Origin: Brachionus manjavacas
Taxonomy: Eukaryota > Rotifera > Eurotatoria > Ploima > Brachionidae
DNA: 64,000 bases
Direction of reading: 5' to 3'
Assembly: GCA_019054805.1 (NCBI GenBank)
Contig: JAHQIY010000015.1
Location: 1,930,001-1,994,000, forward strand
The translations under genes were made by a program, and so were the position numbers. The notes below the pieces were generated by a model. That model was not told the origin of the DNA, searched no databases, and was given only the letters and a program-made list of their open reading frames with translations. Below are positions 59,653 to 64,000 of this stretch, in pieces. Each line of letters begins with the position of its first letter. The first letter of the stretch is position 1.

Positions 59653-60439
59653 TTAACAATTTTGATTTTTGAGTTTAAAATTTGAACAAAATATGAATAT
59701 TTCGGCCGATTGATTGCGACTAGCCGGTGGTTTTATAGTTTTCACTGATTCAAAATTTTTTGATAATTTTTCTTTGAACTCTTTTGTTCCATCGCCAAAC
59801 CAAATTTTGCACAAAAAAAATCCCTTCGAGTCCAAAAATTGCTTAGCCATGTCAAACGCTTTTTCCTGAAGCTCAATAATGGCATCGTGATCAAAAGTCG
59901 ACTGACCTGTTGAATTAGGCGCCATGTCCGAAATTACACTTGTTGCTTTTTGTCCATTTAGCAGTTTTTCAATTTTTAACTTTGTTTCTGGAAGAGTTAT
60001 GTCCGAATAGGAAAAAACATGCGCTCCATCTATCGGATAAATAAATTCCCTATCCAAGCTTATTACTTTTCCCTGTGACTTTTTTTTATCTAAGTAAAAA
60101 TTAATTATTTCTTTTCAAATTTATTCAAAGCTTACCTTGAAGATCAGAATTAGTGAGTTTGACTGCTAATTGTGACCATGAGCCAGGAGATGCACCAATA
60201 TCAATCACTAGATCGCCTGGTTTTATAAAATTATATTTCTCATTTATTTCGAGGAGTTTGAATGCGCTCCGAGCACGATAGGTTTCCTTAATAGCTCGTT
60301 TTACATAGGGATCTTTTCGCTGTCTTTCAAGCCATAGCTTTGAGCTCGAGCCTGTTCCTTTAAAGGCAACCAAAACTTTAAACACTTTTCCAATATATTC
60401 TAAATTTGATTTTAAAATCATTTTAATAATAAAATTCAA
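59653..60439 (-). CDS. MRM2: Mitochondrial rRNA 2'-O-methyltransferase 2 (MRM2, FtsJ/RrmJ family)
   Basis: Two exons, 60439-60136 and 60089-59653 (46-bp intron), give 246 aa, the same length as human MRM2. The enzyme methylates the ribose of a uridine in the peptidyl-transferase loop of the large mitochondrial rRNA. Visible are WLERQRKDPYVKRAIKETYR and ARSAFKLLE (catalytic Lys near 61), the SAM-binding loop VIDIGASPGSWSQLA (about 78-92), SDMAPNSTG (Asp near 156), FFLCKIW (Lys near 196) and ASRNQSAEIF (Glu near 231), so the K-D-K-E tetrad is whole. The N-terminus is basic and hydrophobic, as for mitochondrial import. A second ATG six codons in could also serve as start. It is convergent with RAB26/37, 357 bp away. 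Confidence 0.93.
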
Positions 60440-60900
60440 AATTTTTCAAAACTTTTATTTCTTAATATTAAGTTTCAAAATGATGTAATTTAAAATGTCT
60501 TTTCAAAATTAGGTTCTCTAAAATTTGGTACAAAGGAACAAAACAAAGCAGTTAATTATCTTATAACACGAACCTATCGAACATTGTTACATTTTAACTA
60601 TTTCCTTCAAAAATTGTGCTAATTTAGCAGGAATTTAGTTCTAATTTGAATTTTTAATAAATAAATAGTATAAAAAGTTAGTTAAGCAAATTAGTTTTAA
60701 TATTTTCTTATTTCATTATTGATTTAATGAATGGATTAGAAACAAAAATAAGAAGCTAAAAACATTTAGTCGATGAAATTTTATTTTTAAAATACTTAAT
60801 AAATCACACTGAGAATATGAATATTCATTTATTTTTGAATAGGCTTCATTTAAGGAATAATTAAAATTAATGAAAAAAATTTAAAAAATAAACCAAATGG
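60440..60900. other. Upstream region of MRM2, no other gene seen
   Basis: A/T-rich; presumably contains the MRM2 promoter. No motif stands out. Confidence 0.35.
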
Positions 60901-61097
60901 ACTAGAGAATTTTATCCCGTCATATCAATAATTAAATTTTCATATGAAAACAATTAAATTAAAGATTTTAATTCATAAAAAGTTTAATTATTAATTTTAA
61001 TTTAACTAATAGTTTTCTAATCTACAACATACCCGAATTCCTCGAAAACCAGGACTCTGCCCAAGACATTAGTAGTAATAGTAGTAGTAGTAGTGGT
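60901..61097. repeat. 197-bp direct repeat, copy A
   Basis: Nearly identical to 61428-61624. It starts ACTAGAGAATTTTATCCCGT, contains a G/C-richer core (CCCGAATTCCTCGAAAACCA) and ends in a TAG-type simple repeat. I could not assign it to a known element. Confidence 0.85.
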
Positions 61098-61427
61098 TAG
61101 TGATCATATCAAAAATGGAAAACCCCTTTCAACCTATTTAAATAAAAAATTCAAATAAAATAAACAATTTTTTATGCTTTTACAATTTTTATTTTTCAAG
61201 CAATTTTTCAAGAATATTTAATTTAATTAATTCAAAATTATTCAATTTTTTGTATAACATTTACTTTTTGCTCTAATTTATGTGTTTTTTCAATTTTTTA
61301 AAGAATCAAAAATAACTTTTACAAATCCCAAAATTAACGCTAATGTGGCTGAAAGGGAGAATTAATATTCATTCCAAACAGCCAGGGGATTTTTCCCAAA
61401 TTATTTTTTAAATAAATAAATAAATAA

Positions 61428-61624
61428 ACTAGAGAATTTTAACCCGTCATATCAATAATTAAATTTTCATATGAAAACAATTAAATTAAAGATTTTAATT
61501 CATAAAAAGTTTAATTATTAATTTTAATTTAACTAATAGTTTTCTAATCTACAACATACCCGAATTCCTCGAAAACCAGGACTCTGCCCAAGACATTAGT
61601 AGTAGTAGTAGTAGTAGTGGTAGT
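61428..61624. repeat. 197-bp direct repeat, copy B
   Basis: Same orientation as copy A, 527 bp away, differing by one base near the start and a few in the TAG repeat. It is preceded by an AAAT repeat (61411-61427). It is followed by TTTCTGCGAC and CCCTTG, which resemble the 3' UTR of the LINE at 4178-4240. The 330 bp between the copies has no gene. Confidence 0.85.
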
Positions 61625-61934
61625 TTCTGCGACAAGTCTAAACCCTTGTAGAACAACACAAGTTATATTTGGTTAATATTTTCCGTAATCAAAAATTTTC
61701 AATATTTTAAACTTTTTTTATTAAAATCTGAAGAATATTTAAATTCAAAAATAAATTCTGCCTCTTTTAGCATTAATACTGTTTACTTTAGTTTCGAGAA
61801 ATACAAATACCTCAAAAAAAAAATCTTTCTTTATGTGAGTTAAAATCGGACATTAAAATATGTAGAAAAAATACATATTTTATTTATTAAAAATATATTT
61901 GTGAATAAAATAAAAAAAAAAATAGTAATAAAAT

Positions 61935-63606
61935 TTAATTATATCTAGTTTTAAATTTAATTAATTTTTTAAACTTATTCTCAAACTCAGCTTCAATATA
62001 AACATATTTAGAATCGTAAATGGATACAAGGCCGACCCAAGAGTTTTCGATTTCTTTTGGTTCTAATTTGTCCAAATACCTTTCTCCATTTGTAATCTGA
62101 ACTTGATTTGTTCTGGGCACTAGCATCGAAAAATGGACATCAAAAGTGTTGAGACGATAATTTTTGGGAGCAATTAAGCAGCAGTCTTTCCACAAAATGG
62201 GATCAATGATGGTCGGAAAAGGTTCAACATCGCTCGACGGATCCTGGACCCGTATCAAATAATTGAAGACTATTTCATCAGGAGGAGTAGGAAAAACATC
62301 ATCATGTGCCATTATGGCTAAATGATAAAAACCTTTGTAGGGAAATCGCAGCAAAAAAGAAACATTTTTTTCATGTTTGTTCGTATTTTTGTAGTTCATA
62401 AAACAATACTCATCAATGGGCTTAGGTGTACCATTATTGTCATAATCAAACCTGTACCATAGTGTTAGGGACTTAAGCATGGCAATCTCGATTTCTATCT
62501 GCTTGCCATCTTCATTTACAATATAAGGATCTATGTTTCCCACTGTATGCATTCCCAAATCATAAAACCTCTGCTTAGGACCCCATTGTCGGTTGTCTCC
62601 TTTGGGATACTGGCAAAACGACTTCAGCTGATAATGACACTTAATTAGAAATTTTCCAATCGGTGGCAATTGTGAGCGCAGCAAAGAGCTATAGCTTTCT
62701 CGTGGCGCTCCGTGAAGATCAAGACCATACAAGCCCGGATGCGGCGGGTTTATGATTATGATCAAAAAGTTGTGCACAATTCGTTTCAAAAGACACAACT
62801 CAAGACATTTTGAGCTAATCTCCGAATCCGAGCTGAACAAATAAGCTTCCAAATCCAGAGGCTGGTCCATTTGAAACACCAAATTTATTTTTCCCTCACG
62901 GTCAGTGCCTAAAATGCCTTGTTTAAAGTCACACAAAGTGAGACCCAGGCGCTTCATGATCAAGTTGGTGCCGAATACATTAATGTCTGTGATTCGATTT
63001 GGCGGAATTTCGAAATGCACTGGCTTAGAACATGTCAACTTAAAAGAGAGTATAGCTTTGCTTTCTTGGTTGGAAATCAAATAAAATGGAGTCGGATCGA
63101 CAGAAGACTGGTTGTCGTCAATCAAAGATGCATAAATGGTAAAATTGTAGCTTCCTGCTTCTGGCAATGAGAAAATTTTTATGGAAATTGAGTTCTGGTC
63201 TGTGCGATGTTCGGATATGACGTACAAGTTTGAGTTTGACTGGTCATTTTCGTTGCTCAATAGATTTCGGGCTTGATTGAAATGGGAAAAATTCGAGTTA
63301 TTTGACAATTTGAGGATGTATTTGAAGTTAATTGAATCAGATAGTTCTGAGGGGTATTTTATTTCTAATTTGAATGGTTCTTTGCCAATGGCAATAATTT
63401 TGTTATAATCAATAATGGACAAATTAAGAGTTCGAAATTGTGGTGTAATGATGGGATTTTTTTCGAATTCTTTTAGATTTTCTTTGAAATTGCTCAATGG
63501 TGCATCGGTGAATTGCCACTGTTTGTCATTTGGCAAAAATTCGTAGAATAAAGAGTCAAAATCGGACAGGAAATAAAATTCGGTCTCTTCATAGGTTATG
63601 TCGGAG
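61935..63606 (-). CDS. Kyphoscoliosis peptidase/hillarin-like protein, 3' exon (partial gene)
   Basis: The last exon of a gene whose earlier exons lie beyond the right edge. From an acceptor at 63607 (TTATTAG) the frame runs 557 codons to a stop. It opens with TYEETEFYFLSDFDSLFYEF and FLPNDKQWQF, matching the KY/hillarin family just after the transglutaminase-like domain (the YFLxDPxxxIYxHFPxDxxWQL pattern). The rest repeats an Ig-like beta pattern: IKIFSLPEAGSYNFTIYASL, HPGLYGLDLHGAP, FLLRFPYKGFYHLAIMAHDD, YIEAEFENKFKKLIKF. KY proteins are linked to muscle Z-disc upkeep; hillarin is linked to septins. The catalytic Cys-His-Asp core is not in this window, so activity cannot be judged. Confidence 0.75.
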
Positions 63607-64000
63607 CTAATAAGTGAATAAAATTAATTTTTTTACTAAAATTAACAAAATTTTAATATCCAAATGTCTTGTGATTGACCTTCTGACAAATAATTATTAT
63701 TTTTTTCTACTAATTTGTTTTCTGTACCGAGCTAGAGCTCCTTCAGAATAAATCATAAAAAAATAAAAGGGTTTAGGTTATAAACCTTAAGGAGTCTGAT
63801 AAAAATGGAGCTGGTTAATTATGTGACGAATTTCAATGTTTATAATTAAAGGAAGTTAAAGGAAAAAAAATTAAATCAAGTCTTGAAATTAATTAATTAA
63901 ACAAAATGAGAATTATTTCATCTAGATTGGTAAATTCAATTTATTATTAATTTTATTATGTATGAAAAATTTTACAAATAATCTAATGGACTAAAGTGGT
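63607..64000. other. Intron or edge sequence of the KY-like gene with a dispersed repeat
   Basis: No exon was recognised up to the window end. At 63718-63757 lies an inverted copy of the motif of about 40 bp seen at 3860-3899 (CTGTACCGAGC, then GCTCCTTCAGAATAAAT). Confidence 0.4.

Overview
The window looks like nuclear DNA of a small invertebrate animal. It is very A+T-rich (by eye about three quarters A/T), most introns are about 45-65 bp with GT/AG ends, and the genes are animal ones: PTEN, DNA polymerase kappa, COX10, KIF-binding protein, EOGT, a torsin activator (LAP1 type), RAB26/37, MRM2 and a kyphoscoliosis-peptidase/hillarin-like protein. A rotifer or another small lophotrochozoan is my best guess, but nothing here proves it.

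Layout. 0.3-1 kb: three identical tRNA-Leu(CAG) genes in a row. 2.6-5.6 kb: a decayed hAT transposon carrying a LINE insertion. 6-17 kb: three minus-strand genes (PTEN, POLK and an unrecognised 705-residue protein). 17.5-20 kb: a complete-looking, intron-containing Mutator-like (MULE) element. 21.6-22.9 kb: a proline-rich EF-hand protein with a clear TATA box. 24.2-25.7 kb: COX10. 25.8-27.4 kb: a non-autonomous hAT-type element, followed at once by a perfect 75-bp inverted repeat. 28.4-29 kb: a small secreted protein whose cysteine pattern resembles interleukin-17. 29.8-31.4 kb: LINE debris. 31.5-39.4 kb: KIFBP, EOGT and the LAP1-like gene. 39.4-45.9 kb: a gene desert with two foldback-like repeats. 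45.9-47.4 kb: an orphan single-exon gene. 47.8-52.4 kb: transposon fragments, including a LINE with a 34-bp target duplication, an internally deleted MULE copy, and a long-TIR element with a perfect 9-bp target duplication. 55.2-60.4 kb: RAB26/37 with two alternative 5' parts, convergent with MRM2. 60.9-61.6 kb: a 197-bp direct repeat. 61.9 kb to the right edge: the last exon of a KY/hillarin-like gene.

The host genes are unrelated in pathway (phosphoinositide signalling, translesion synthesis, haem A synthesis, axonal transport, O-GlcNAc glycosylation, nuclear envelope, secretion, mitochondrial rRNA methylation), as is normal for an animal genome; I see no operon. Joining exons at visible splice sites gave uninterrupted frames for POLK (540 aa), PTEN (378), COX10 (448), EOGT (528), MRM2 (246), LAP1-like (364) and RAB26/37 (227 or 248). 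Several of these lengths match the human proteins closely. The most rewarding points are the two GTP-binding-loop versions of RAB26/37, the MULE family with its periodic terminal motifs and deletion derivative, the 52-kb long-TIR element, the 75-bp perfect palindrome, and the IL-17-like secreted protein.
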